From Elephas maximus indicus (taxonomy: Eukaryota; Chordata; Mammalia; Proboscidea; Elephantidae): 64,000 nucleotides of DNA. Both the position numbers and the translations under genes were made by a program. The DNA lies in the NCBI RefSeq assembly GCF_024166365.1, contig NC_064839.1, positions 39,196,378 through 39,260,377 on the forward strand. Reading direction: 5' to 3'. This document shows, in pieces, positions 22,826 through 33,174 of this stretch; the stretch's first letter is position 1; the number at the start of each line of letters is the position of its first letter. The notes below the pieces were generated by a model, which worked only from the letters and a program-made list of their open reading frames with translations, was not told the DNA's origin and made no database searches.

Positions 22826-23124
22826 TTATCTAGAATTTACAATCACTAGCATTTTACTGTGTTCACTTTATCACCAATTCATCTGTCTATCCATCCACCA
22901 ATCCATCTTATTTGTGATGCATTCCAAAGTAAGGTGCAGATGTCAGTGCACTTCTCCACCAAACACTTCAGCATGCATATCATTAACTAGAGTTCAATAT
23001 TTGCTTATGGTTCTTTTTTTCTTTTGAGGTAAAATTTATACACAGGGAAGTGTACTATTTGGTGAGTTTTGACAAATACATACACCTGTTAATCTAAACA
23101 CCTACCAACATACAGAACTTCCCC

Positions 23125-23268
23125 GACCTGAGTGTTAGAGGTTTTCTTGGCTGTAATCTTTATGGAAGCAAATTGACAGGCTTTTCTTCTAACGCACAGC
23201 TGGGTGGGTTTGAACCACCAACCTTTCAGTTAGCAGCAGAGTGCAAACCATTTGCGACACCCAGAGAC
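23125..23268 (-). repeat. AfroSINE, minus, 3' truncated
   Basis: 'ggttttcttggctgtaatct', 'cagctgggtgggtttgaacc', 'accaacctttcagttagcag' and 'catttgcgacacccag' are the head and middle of the longer subtype. Confidence 0.88.
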
Positions 23269-23802
23269 GTATATATGCATTTGCTTATATATGTTTACAT
23301 AATGTTTGAACTCTGTATTCTATTTTTATGCAAAACTGTTTATCACCCAAGACTTTCCTTGTGGATACACACAGACATTAATCATTTTTAATGGCTGCAT
23401 TGTATACCATTATATGGGTGCACCATAATCAATCCCCTTAAAGTGGATCTTTAGAGTGTTTCAAGTTTTTATTAAGGTGCTGAGATGAACATTTTGTCCA
23501 AAATGAGTGCCACCGTCTGATTATTTCCTAAGGGTAAATCGGTAGGCATGGGTTACAGTGCACGCCCATTTTAAAGGTTGCCTTCTGTAAGGTTTATACA
23601 CCCCTGACATATGAATTTATTTCTCCAAGACTTTTTGTCATTTTCAATTGCAATTTTTTATTTATAATTAAGGTTAGACAACTTTGTATAACCTTATTGT
23701 CTGCTTTCATTACTTTTCTGTAGACAATCCTTTTCTACTAGGTTGTTTTTTTCTTATTGGTTTGTAATTTATCTTTTATATATACATGTAAAAAAAATTT
23801 TG

Positions 23803-23983
23803 GAAACCCTGGTGGCGTAGCTTTTAAGTGCTACAGCTGTTTTTTTTTTTTTTTTGGCCCAGCTGTTAACCAAGAGGTTGGCAGTTCAAATCCGCCAGGC
23901 GCTCCTTGGAAACTCTATGGGGGCAGTTATACTCTGTCCTACAGGAACGCTGAGCCGGAATCGACTCGACGGCAATGGGTTTT
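23803..23983 (+). repeat. AfroSINE, plus, T-tract between promoter boxes
   Basis: 'ggaaaccctggtggcgtagc', 'gttggcagttcaaatccgcc', 'ggaatcgactcgacggcaat'. A run of 16 T flanked by repeated CAGCTG separates the A-box and B-box regions, which is unusual for this family. Confidence 0.93.
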
Positions 23984-24119
23984 ATGTAAATAACTGAGTG
24001 TTATCTTGCAGAGTTTCCAAGTTTGTCTTTTAACCTTTTATTATCTTTTGAGGGACAGTTTTAACCCAGGCTGCACTTGAACTAATGTTTGCCCAACTGC
24101 ACTAAAAGCCTCCTGGATC

Positions 24120-24720
24120 CACTTAGGTGGGCGGAGCCAGCATGTCCTGGACAGGTCTGCCCCTCCCCGCTTCACTTCTCCACCGTCTTAGGAGGAGGAG
24201 CCAAGAAGCGCTCCGCCTACGTGCACAGCTTCCGTTGCAATAGCAGCCGAAGGGCGGAAAGCTGGCGACTCCCAGCTCCAGTTCTCAGCGGAGAAACAAA
24301 ACCTACAGAGGAAGACCTCGGCCCCGCGAGAGCCCCCGACGTGCGTAACGCTGACGTACGTGATGCCGGACCGCCCAGAGGGCGCGTGCGCAGTGTGTGT
24401 CAGGGTCCTCGGGCTCTCGTCCGGCGGAGGCGCGGCTTGCAGGTCGGCGCACGTTCCCTGGGTCGTGGGGGCGCGTGTGGGCTGCCTTTCCGGCCTTCCG
24501 GCCCGCCGCCTCGCTACGCCGTGGCTAGGGGCGTCGCAGAGCCTAGGAGTGGCCACCCCAGGAAGCAGCCGCGGAGCGGAAGTGGAGAATGGTCCCCTCG
24601 GTTGAGGAGGGCTGGTGAAGCGCCTTGTCCCTAGACCCTGGGGGCCGAGGTGGGCGTGAGTGAAGGTAATCTAGGCTCGGGTTCTGAGGAGGCCCTCCCT
24701 TGACTTCCTAGTGGGTGACA
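24120..24720 (+). promoter_or_regulatory. CMTR2: CpG-island promoter of CMTR2
   Basis: This is the only strongly GC- and CpG-rich block in the window, set in AT-rich surroundings. It contains GC-box wording (GGGCGG at 24129-24134), a CRE-like TGACGTAC (24352-24359), an NRF1-like GCGCGTGCGCA (24382-24392) and an ETS site GCGGAAGTGG (24576-24585). No TATA box is obvious, fitting a broad housekeeping promoter. It lies about 3.7 kb upstream of the CMTR2 coding exon on the same strand. The antisense and overlapping open frames here reflect GC content, not proteins. Confidence 0.82.
24200..24655 (+). other. CMTR2: Candidate 5' UTR exon of CMTR2
   Basis: The transcription start cannot be fixed from sequence. 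A strong donor, GGC|GTGAGTG, follows base 24655, with an alternative AAG|GTAATC after 24665. Either could pair with the acceptor at 28,328-28,329. Limits are inferred. Confidence 0.45.
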
Positions 24721-25257
24721 CGGGCTGGAGCTGAGTTTCTTTACCGTCAGGGACCGGGCCGCTGGAATGGAGCTGGAGACTCACTTCTAGATGAAATGAG
24801 AGCTTGGGTACCGCAGTCACAAAGTAAGCCCTCGTACATATTAGCCATCATTTTCAAAGTTGCTGAGAGAAGGAGTTGGCGGAAGCGCTTCTAAAACTCT
24901 CTGTTAACTGCAGAGGGATCAACTGTTAATGAGATTTTGTGTTAGGCCTACAAATTTTGTAGGAATTCTCTTTGAGGCTTTGGGCCCATGGCTGCAAACT
25001 TACTACTCTACTTTGCAAAATCAGTGTGGTAATACTGACTCATTTAACAATTGTGATGCCACAAAGCTCTATAGAGTATTTAGTGAGAGACTGGAACATA
25101 TACTGAGAAAGTTTCCAATACACTCTGTAAACCACATCCATTTTTTTTTTTTTGTCACAAAGTGCTGAAGTGGAGTTGAAATGCATTATTACGACTCGTT
25201 CATGATCAGAGAAGTCATGGCCTTTTGTACTAGCTAAGTGTGATATCCATTCACACT
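24721..25257. other. CMTR2 first intron, proximal part
   Basis: No repeat recognised. A T-run lies at 25139-25153. Confidence 0.5.
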
Positions 25258-25687
25258 TCTTGAGTGTACTGTATACTAAGCCCTGTTCTTAACCTCTTGG
25301 GATGATAGATGAGTAAATGAAACAAAGATTGCAGCGCTTGTGAAGCTTAGCATTATAGTTTGGGGAACACAATAAACAGTATATGTAAATACGTTAATTT
25401 TGTCAGAAGGAAATAAGTGCCATGGAAAAATGAAAAAAGGCACAGCAAGGTAAGGGACATTGGGAGTGCAAGGTGCCGTTTTAAATAAGCATGTCAGGGT
25501 AGGCTTCACTGAGGAAATTACGTTTGGGCAAATACTTAAAGGAGGTGGAGTTAGTTCTTCAGAGCATTCCATGCAGAGGAACTGACCAATGCAAAGGATT
25601 TGGGATGTGCCTGGTGTCTTCAGTGAAAACTAAGAAGGCCTGTGTGGCTGGGGCAGAATGAGTAAGGGCTGGGTAGTAATAGGAAAA

Positions 25688-25879
25688 TGATCCCTGGTGG
25701 CACAGTGGTTAAGCACTGGGCTGCTAACCAAAAGGTCCCAGGTTTGAACCCACCAGTCCCTCCACCAGAGAAAACACCTGGAGATCAGCTTCTGTAAAGA
25801 TTACAGCCTAGGAAACCCTATGGGACAGTTCTCTGTAGGGTCACCATGAGTCGGAATCAGCTCCATGTAACACAACAAC
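25688..25879 (+). repeat. AfroSINE with RTE-like ACA tail, plus
   Basis: 'gatccctggtggcacagtgg', 'gtcaccatgagtcggaatca', ending in 'taacacaacaac' instead of GGTTT. Perfect 13-base duplication AGTAATAGGAAAA at 25675-25687 and 25880-25892. Confidence 0.96.
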
Positions 25880-25937
25880 AGTAATAGGAAAAAGGTTAAA
25901 GATAAAGGGTGGGCCTGGAAGGCAAAAATTTTGTTGG

Positions 25938-25990
25938 CTCATAGGGTCGCTATGAGTTGGAATTGACTTGTTGGCAGTGGGCTTGGGTGG
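25938..25990 (+). repeat. AfroSINE 3' fragment, plus
   Basis: Only 'catagggtcgctatgagttg' and 'gaattgacttgttggcagtg' remain, abutting the next copy head-to-tail. Confidence 0.85.
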
Positions 25991-26150
25991 ATCCCTAGTA
26001 GTGTAGTGATAGAGAGCTGGGTTGCTAATCAAAGGTTGGCAGTTCAAATCCATCAGCTGCTCTTTGGAAACCCCGTGGGGCAGTTCTCCTCTGTTCTTTA
26101 GGGTCGACTATGAGTCAGAATCGACTCAACGGTAACAGGTTTGGTTTTTT
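25988..26150 (+). repeat. AfroSINE, plus
   Basis: 'ggatccctagtagtgtagtg', 'ttggcagttcaaatccatca', 'gactatgagtcagaatcgac' and the tail 'caggtttggttttttt'. Confidence 0.95.
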
Positions 26151-26330
26151 TGTTCTGGTAGGCAACGGTAAGGTCTTTGGAATTTACTTTGAGTGAAATG
26201 GGGAGCCATTGCAGGAATTTGAGCAGAGGAGTGCTGCAGTCTAAGTTTTACAAGATTACTGTGCTCATTATGTTTCAAAATAGACTGTAGGAGGCAAGGA
26301 TAGAAACAGAGAGTCCCTATGGCAGTACTC

Positions 26331-28114
26331 TATGAAAGAGATAACAGTGTTTACGACCAGGAGTCTGGTAGGTTGGAGCTGAGTGAGAGGTGGTTGTGTT
26401 TGATAGTATGAAACATAATGTTTGGATAAGTACACATACAGTCATGGATTGTCAGCCTTTATGCTCTTCAATACAATTCATAATTTTGGTCTGTGTGCCA
26501 CTGCTAAAGTATAATCAGGAAGGAGAATGGACTATTGAGTCACCTCAGTTCTCCTGTGAAGATAATTACCTATTAGCTTAGGTAAGACTTCAGAGCTTAA
26601 TTTCAGTAATTAATTAGTATGTGAAGTTAGTGACTAAAATCAGACCTTTTCTGAAATAGAATGTGGTTGAAATCTAAACATGGTTGTAAGTTTCTAATAA
26701 GACAACAGACCTTATAATAAATAGAAGAGCTTATTGTAATAAACTTTTGACTATGTATAGGATTGTAGTGAATATGAATCTCCTCTTGGCCTTCCTTCAG
26801 AAATTTGTCTAAATATACCTTGTAACAGAAAAAAAAGAAAACCTGATCTAAGGTTAGAAAAAGATATTGTGGAAATTAACCTCTATTTACAAATATTTAA
26901 TAATTTGGAAATTTACTAAATAGATACTGTACGGCAAACAGAAATGACTAAGAAGATTCTTGTTGATTTAAGGAGTTTAGAAACTAGTGGACAGACTTGT
27001 AAATAATTTAAACAAAATAAGAAAGGATGAAAAAAGTGTGTTAAAAGAACAATACAAAGTAAATACCAGTAGAATGAAGACATCTGAATATTACTATATT
27101 TATTGTGGTGGTAGCATCTTTAATCATGAAACATCAACTTTTTGTGAGATGGTAATTTGTCAGTGTTTTCATGAAAATTTAGCTTTTTTGGAAAACTTAT
27201 AGAATGCATTGAATATGCTAAATAAAGGTAGAATTCATTAAACAGTGCACTAACAGGTACCATGTAATTCTCATTGCTCTATCTGCGGGAATTTAGAACT
27301 TTTCCAACATTTTGCCATTAAGCCATAACTCCTTTCTCTTATGTCCCTTTCTCTCAACAGGCGACAGATTTTTTTGTTACCTTGTGTAGTGTTAGAACAC
27401 AGAATGCAGGGTGACTATTTCAATTTGTATATTCAGTATGGATATTTCTTCAGTTTAAAATCCTGCTATCAAAATGTGTTAAGTTTTAGTGGCAAGAAAA
27501 AATAGTGATATTTTTAGTGTAAGCATGGAGGTTAGGAATTTAGTTGGTGGTTGTCTGAGCAGACCAAACGAGGCATGAATCTGTAGTTTAGATACATGTC
27601 AGTGCGAACCATAGGTCAATTTCAGCATCAAACAAGGGGAGGCTAGCCAGTCAGGTGAAGCACAGTACCCAAGCAGAATGGTGATGAATGTTAGTTGGTG
27701 GCCTAAACAGGAGATTGGCACCACCAAAGCACTTAGCATCAGAATGAAATCTGGACAGAGGATATATTCGGCAATCCTGGTACATGAGTGGGTGAGTGGT
27801 GGCAGAGAGGCCTGGCAGCAGGACCAGTCCTGGTTCGTGGGCAGGCTCCTGGCCCAGAGGGAAGTGAGGTGCAGAGGAAACTAAAAAAAGTTGGAGGTCA
27901 GTTGTTAGGACTTCATCAGAGATTATGTACATTGATGAACTTCTAAATAAGTGTATGTGTGGAGCAGTGTGGTGGTGTTACAGCCGTGGGTAGAGGAGAA
28001 CTTCGGGGAGGAGCTAGATGGGTTAATATGGTAATAAGAGCTGCCATACACTGGTGACTCGTCTGTGTATGTTTTTTATATACTAGCATGTTTTATGTTT
28101 ATTTTAAAAAATGG
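26331..28114. other. CMTR2 intron, unclassified DNA
   Basis: About 1.8 kb with no clear repeat or exon. An additional 5' UTR exon could exist here but cannot be called from sequence alone. Confidence 0.45.
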
Positions 28115-28245
28115 TATCTTCATTTTTTTAATGAAAAGAAACAGACTCAGAGATGTAGTCTGCCCAAGGCCACTTATGAAGCTGTAAGAAGCAAAGCTAG
28201 AGTTTGAACTCAGGGTTGTTGGATAATAAAGCCTATGCTCTTTAT
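28115..28245 (-). repeat. MIR SINE, minus
   Basis: 'gaaacagactcagagatgta', 'gcccaaggccacttatgaag' and 'agagtttgaactcagggttg' match reversed MIR, about 100 bases before the coding exon. Confidence 0.75.
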
Positions 28246-28309
28246 GGGGTTTGTTGCGAGTGTGATCAGGTTTGCTGCTGATTTCACTCACTAATAAATT
28301 CAATTTATT

Positions 28310-28330
28310 TATGTGTTTTCTTTTCCTAGA
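28310..28330 (+). other. CMTR2: Splice acceptor of the CMTR2 coding exon
   Basis: The pyrimidine tract 'tgtgttttcttttcct' is followed by AG at 28328-28329, 20 bases before the start codon. There is no intervening ATG, so the exon begins with a very short stretch of 5' UTR. Confidence 0.72.
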
Positions 28331-28348
28331 TTTTAATTTAGTTTGAAA

Positions 28349-30676
28349 ATGCGTAAGTGCAGAAAGCCACCAGTTCATCAGAGAGCAAGTCCTGAGACAT
28401 TCAGCCCAGATGTTCCTGCTGACATTTTTGAACTCTTCACCAAGAACTTTTCTTATGGTAAGCCATCTAATAATGAATGGCAGTTACCAGATTCCAGTGA
28501 GATTTTCACCTGTGAGCATGTGGAATTTAATTCATTTCTTGATTTGAAGAACTCTCTGAATGAAGTAAAAAACCTACTAAGTGATAAGAAACTTGACGAG
28601 TGGCATGAGCACACTGCTTTCACTAATAAAGCTGGAAAAATAATTTCCCATGTGAGAAAATCTGTGAACGCTGAACTTTGTACTCAAGCATGGTGTAAGT
28701 TTCATGAGATTTTGTGTAGCTTTCCACTTATTCCACAGGAAGCTTTTCAGAATGGAAAACTGAATTCCCTCCACCTTTGTGAAGCTCCTGGAGCTTTTAT
28801 AACTAGTCTTAATCACTACTTAAAATCCCACCGGCTCCCCTGTGATTGGAATTGGGTAGCCAATACTCTGAATCCGTACCATGAAGCAAATGACACTCTA
28901 ATGATGATTATGGATGATCGGCTTATTGCAAATACCTTAGATTGCTGGTACTTTGGTCCAGATAACACCGGTAATATCATGACCCTGAAATATCTGACTG
29001 GACTTCAGAATTTCATAAGCAGCATGGCTGCCATTCACTTGGTCACTGCAGACGGGAGTTTTGATTGCCAAGGAAACCCAGGTGAACAAGAAGCTTTAGT
29101 CTCTTCTTTGCATTATTGTGAAGTTGTTACTGCTCTGACAACTCTTGGAAATGATGGCTCTTTTGTTCTAAAAATGTTTACTTTGTTTGAACATTGTTCC
29201 ATAAACCTGATGTATCTCCTAAACTGTTCCTTTGACCAAGTCCACGTTTTCAAACCTGCCACTAGTAAGGCAGGAAACTCAGAAGTCTATGTGGTGTGTC
29301 TCCACTATAAAGGAAGAGAGGCCATCCATGCTCTGTTATCTAAGATGATGCTGAATTTTGGGACCGAAATGAGCAGCAAAGCTCTCTTTCCCCATCATGT
29401 GATTCCTGAATCTTTTCTTAAACGACATGAAGAATGTTGCGTGTTCTTTCATAAGTATCAGCTAGAGACTATTTCTGAGAACATTCGTCTGTTTGGGTGC
29501 ATGGGAAAAGAGGAGCAAGCAAAGCTGAATAATTTAAGGGACTGTGCTGTACAATATTTCATGCAGAAGCTTCAGTTGAAGCCTCTTCCCAGAAATAATT
29601 GGTTAGTAAAAAGATCTAATATTGGTTGTAGTACAAATACAAAATGGTTTGGGCAGAGGAACAGGTATTTTAAAACCTATAATGAAAGGAAGATGCTGGA
29701 AACCCTTTCATGGAAAGATAAAGTGGCTAAAGGATACTTTAATAGTTGGGCTGAAGAACATGCTGTATATCATCCTGGGCAAAGTTCTCGTTTAGAAGGG
29801 ACAGGTTCCAGTCCTGAGTGTCACTTACGGCATATCTTAGAGGGAAAGAGACTGCCAAAGGTAAAGTGTTCTCCTTTCTGCGATGGTGAAATTTTAAAGA
29901 CTCTTAATGAAGCAATTGAAAAGTCATTAGAAGGGGCTTTGAATTTGGATTCCAAGTTTAGGCCAAAACAGCAGTATTACTGTTCTTGTCATGTTTTTTC
30001 TGAGGAACTGATACTTTCTGAGTTGTTTAAACTTACCAAGTGCCTTCAGGATGAGCATGTTGTAGGACCCAGCAACCAAATAAAGTGCCTGCTTGTGGGT
30101 TTGCCAGCTCTCTGTGATATCAAAATGAATGTACCTTTGGAAGTTCAATTCCTGGAATCGGCTGAACTCATGACTTTTGGCTGCTCATTGCTTCATGATG
30201 GAGACCCAAAATACCAGCAATTATTTTTGGACTGCCTTCTGTATTCATTGCAACAGCTTCATACAGGAGATGTTTTGATTTTGCCTATACTTTCTTGTTT
30301 CACAAGATTTATGGCTGGTTTGATCTTTGTACTCAACGGCTGTTTTAAATTCATTACATTTTTTTGTCCTACATCCTCTGAGCCTCTGAGGAGTTGCGCA
30401 GTCCTGCTGTGTGTTGGTTTTCAGGACTTTCCAAGTCTGGTTTTCCAGCATCTGCAGAATGTGAATGAAGTGCTGAGCACATTGCTTAACTCTGAGGCAC
30501 CTCAGCAGGTTTTACAGTTTGTGCCAATGGAGGTGCTTCTTAAAGGGGAACTACTTGATTTTTTGTGGGATTTGAATGCTGCCATTGCTAAAAGGCATTT
30601 GCATTTGATTATTCAAGGAGAAAGAGAAGAGATCATCAATGGCCTTCGGTTAGGAAATAGAGCATGTTCTTTCTGA
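28349..30676 (+). CDS. CMTR2: Cap-specific mRNA (nucleoside-2'-O-)methyltransferase 2
   Basis: The enzyme transfers a methyl group from S-adenosylmethionine to the ribose 2'-O of the second transcribed nucleotide of capped mRNA and snRNA, turning cap-1 into cap-2. This intact 775-residue frame in one exon is recognisably CMTR2 (FTSJD1), against about 770 residues in human. With the ATG at 28349 the numbering matches the human enzyme: the catalytic Lys-Asp-Lys triad falls at K117 (CKFHE), D235 (VTADGSF) and K275 (SFVLKMF), and the SAM-binding loop LCEAPGAF at 143-150. These lie in the N-terminal Rossmann-fold RrmJ/FtsJ-type domain (about 85-345). The C-terminal half (about 430-770) should be the second, inactive methyltransferase-like domain known in this family; I infer this from position. 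No signal peptide or membrane segment is seen. A TTG six bases upstream in frame is not a credible start. The window ends this protein [10 protein letters not shown], a few residues longer than I expect. Confidence 0.97.
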   Translation: MRKCRKPPVHQRASPETFSPDVPADIFELFTKNFSYGKPSNNEWQLPDSSEIFTCEHVEFNSFLDLKNSLNEVKNLLSDKKLDEWHEHTAFTNKAGKIISHVRKSVNAELCTQAWCKFHEILCSFPLIPQEAFQNGKLNSLHLCEAPGAFITSLNHYLKSHRLPCDWNWVANTLNPYHEANDTLMMIMDDRLIANTLDCWYFGPDNTGNIMTLKYLTGLQNFISSMAAIHLVTADGSFDCQGNPGEQEALVSSLHYCEVVTALTTLGNDGSFVLKMFTLFEHCSINLMYLLNCSFDQVHVFKPATSKAGNSEVYVVCLHYKGREAIHALLSKMMLNFGTEMSSKALFPHHVIPESFLKRHEECCVFFHKYQLETISENIRLFGCMGKEEQAKLNNLRDCAVQYFMQKLQLKPLPRNNWLVKRSNIGCSTNTKWFGQRNRYFKTYNERKMLETLSWKDKVAKGYFNSWAEEHAVYHPGQSSRLEGTGSSPECHLRHILEGKRLPKVKCSPFCDGEILKTLNEAIEKSLEGALNLDSKFRPKQQYYCSCHVFSEELILSELFKLTKCLQDEHVVGPSNQIKCLLVGLPALCDIKMNVPLEVQFLESAELMTFGCSLLHDGDPKYQQLFLDCLLYSLQQLHTGDVLILPILSCFTRFMAGLIFVLNGCFKFITFFCPTSSEPLRSCAVLLCVGFQDFPSLVFQHLQNVNEVLSTLLNSEAPQQVLQFVPMEVLLKGELLDFLWDLNAAIAKRHLHLIIQGEREEIINGLRLGNRACSF

Positions 30677-31930
30677 GATTTAACTATGGCTTCTTACAGT
30701 TTGTAATATTATTTCATCCTTTTGTTCTGTTAGTTTAAAGCCTTAGCAGTTTTCATTTTGAGGAAGGACCAAATCACATCATTCAGAGTCTTACCAATTC
30801 TAAAAAACCACCAGCTAGTTCTGATTTCTGGCATATGCATACCCATAGCCATAGAGTTCTTCCATGTGGTGGAATCTATGCAGTGATGATATTCAACCTC
30901 TAAACATGAGGGGTGTGTGTGTGCTTACGGTGGGCACACCCATGTTGCATATGCAGTTTCGTTGATATTATTTATCAGTTTAAGATTTACCTGTGTGCCT
31001 TCATTTGGGTTAGATTTTTTTCCCCAACTGATATTGTCTCAATATGGCACAATGGCTAAAGCTGTGAATGAATCAGTTTAGGTCATTGATGAAAGGAGGT
31101 GAGTCACTCAATACTACTGACTTCCTTTAACACTCAAAATATCAGTTGTGGATTTCAGGGAACTCATCTTGCCAGATTTCATGAAATGCACCGTTCATTG
31201 CTCTTAGGCCATTGACCCAATGAAGTGTATGGTTTAATGAATATTTTATTAACTGCAACCATCCAACAAAAAGGATACCAGGACAGCTTGAAACCAGTGA
31301 TCATGTTTAAAACAATGGAAAATTGTTTGCTGTGTTTAATACACTCCTGTATTGTGAAAAGCTTCATTTAGCAATGGTGTAATAATTTTAACTTCCAGGA
31401 AATAATCTGGGAACTAAAAGATTTTTTTAAATTGCAAAATAGTGTTTATGACCCCATACTGGGGACATAGGGATGTAATGAACAGTGAATACTGAAGACA
31501 GTTTCAATGCTTTCAGGAATGATGGTTTGGCATTTAAAAAATTTCTTTGATCTTAATTGTCTCTCTCAGTATGAAAATAGCACTTTACCAAGAAGATCAG
31601 CCATGAGATAGTTATTTTATCAGTTACATTTAATTGCCTTTGAATTATATGTATTTGACAGTATAATGATGAGCTTTTTGACAAACTATATTGAGCAAAT
31701 CTCCACTACCTTGAAGTTCTACAAATGGAGAATATTTATATTGTCATATGTGTACTGGGTTGGGATGTGTATTTTAGACATTTTTGTTAGTTATATGAAA
31801 AACAGATGTATTCTTTGATGTATTTGTTTGATAAATGTTAAATCAGAAATTTTTTCATGTTCTTTGCCATTTCGAGTTCCATTATAGATTGGAATAAAAT
31901 CTGCGAATAAAATGAGTAAAATCATTAGCA
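30677..31930 (+). terminator. CMTR2: CMTR2 3' UTR with tandem poly(A) signals
   Basis: About 1.2 kb free of recognisable repeats follows the stop codon. Two AATAAA hexamers lie at 31893-31898 and 31906-31911, followed by a T/G-rich stretch ('gagattgttttcatcttttc'), the expected cleavage layout. The exact 3' end needs transcript data. Confidence 0.72.
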
Positions 31931-32674
31931 GAGAGATTGTTTTCATCTTTTCTTTTTAAAAGGGAATCATGGGGGGAGTTAAAAATAATTTGAGAATAGA
32001 CTTTTTAAAGAAAGGTTTGAATGGGAGCTAATAATTCCTCTGATTTCTATTCATTGGAATTTAGTCCTTAATATTATTTATAGAGATCTACTTAGGGAGA
32101 GAAATTAAGAACTTGATGGAACGGTATGGATTTAGTTCTGGCCACAGTGGGCATGGAGGCATGGAAGTAGATTTCCAAAGGAAATCTGTTTCCCAGTGGT
32201 GTTTTACAGGAATTTCTTTTTTGAGAAAAAGGGAAGGAAAAATACTGTCCAAGAAATGAATGAAAAAGTAGAAGAGGACAGTAAAATGTGAAAGATGATT
32301 TGTATAGTTTATCAAGTTACTGCTCTTTTTTTACATTTTTTAGTTGAGATTTTTAACTTAATTCTGATGCTTTCTGAAGAGTTTTTAGCAGCCAGAAAAT
32401 TTAAACTTCACAAATGTGTTTCTTAAAAACTTGGGAGAAAAAGATGTTTTACAGATTTAATTTCTTCAATATTGACTTTTTTTCTCCCTGAGAAAGAAAT
32501 TTAGTTTTGTATATTAGTGAGGGTTTTTGTGTATTGCCCCAATGTTGTGTAAATATTTAAATGTATTGACGATATCTTTTCTGAAATAAATTTAAAATAC
32601 CAATTTATGGATTTTACTCCTGTCTTTAAGACTGTTTAAGGAGATTTGTGCTAAGATTTTTTTTGGGGGGGGGG
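31931..32674. other. Downstream flank, no gene
   Basis: Unclassified AT-rich DNA. One more AATAAA at 32585-32590 could serve a longer CMTR2 transcript, but nothing else supports it. A G-run lies at 32665-32674. Confidence 0.45.
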
Positions 32675-33174
32675 TGTTAGTTATTGAGTGTTGCTTTAAC
32701 AGAAATACCACAAGAGGATGGCTTCAACAAACAAAAGTTTATTCTCTCACAGCCTAGTAGCCTAGAAGTTCAAATTCAGGGCATCGGTTCCAGGGGAAGG
32801 CTTTTCTGTTGGCTCTCGAGGAAGGTCCTTGTCATCAGTCTTCCCCTGGACTAGGACCTTCTCCACGCAGGAACCCCAGGTCCAAAAGACATGCTGTGCT
32901 CCCAGTGCTGCTTTTTTGGTGGTATGAGGTCCACCTGTCTCTCTGCTCGCTTCTCTCCTTTATATCTCAAAAGAGATTAGCTTAAGATACTAATTTTGTA
33001 GATCTCATCAATGTAACTATCACTAATGAATCTCATTACATCATAGTGTTAAGATTTACAACACATAGGGAAATCACATCAGATGACAAAATGGTAGACA
33101 GTCATACAATACTGGGAATCATGACCTAGCCAAGTTGGTGGGTATTTTGGGGGGACACAATTCAGTCCATGACA
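32675..33174 (-). mobile_element. Solo ERVL-class LTR, minus
   Basis: 'tgttagttattgagtgttgc' to 'aattcagtccatgaca', 500 bases, same family as the copies at 12879, 42530, 45011 and 61909. Flanking 5-mers (GGGGG and GTGGT) no longer match exactly. Confidence 0.85.

Larger units (their letters stand above)
22826..24070 (-). repeat. Old L1 3' region, minus, with SINE insertions
   Basis: 'ttaatggctgcattgtatac' and 'cattatatgggtgcaccata' around 23390-23430 are typical of the 3' non-coding part of ancient L1M elements read in reverse. AfroSINEs interrupt it at about 23125 and 23803. Confidence 0.6.
25258..26330 (-). repeat. L2 LINE, minus, in the CMTR2 intron
   Basis: A long reversed L2: 'cttgagtgtactgtatacta', 'aggcttcactgaggaaatta', 'tgcaaaggatttgggatgtg', 'gggagccattgcaggaattt' and 'agactgtaggaggcaaggat'. 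AfroSINEs are inserted at 25688, 25938 and 25988. Confidence 0.85.

Noticed and set aside
24089-24634. Open frame of 181 codons and an antisense frame of 122 codons in the CpG island
   Set aside because: GC-rich sequence has few stops by chance; arginine- and proline-rich translations show no domain, and the block looks like promoter and 5' UTR.
28343-28348. Two extra codons (TTG AAA) before the CMTR2 ATG
   Set aside because: TTG is not a plausible mammalian start, and catalytic residue numbering matches human with the ATG at 28349.
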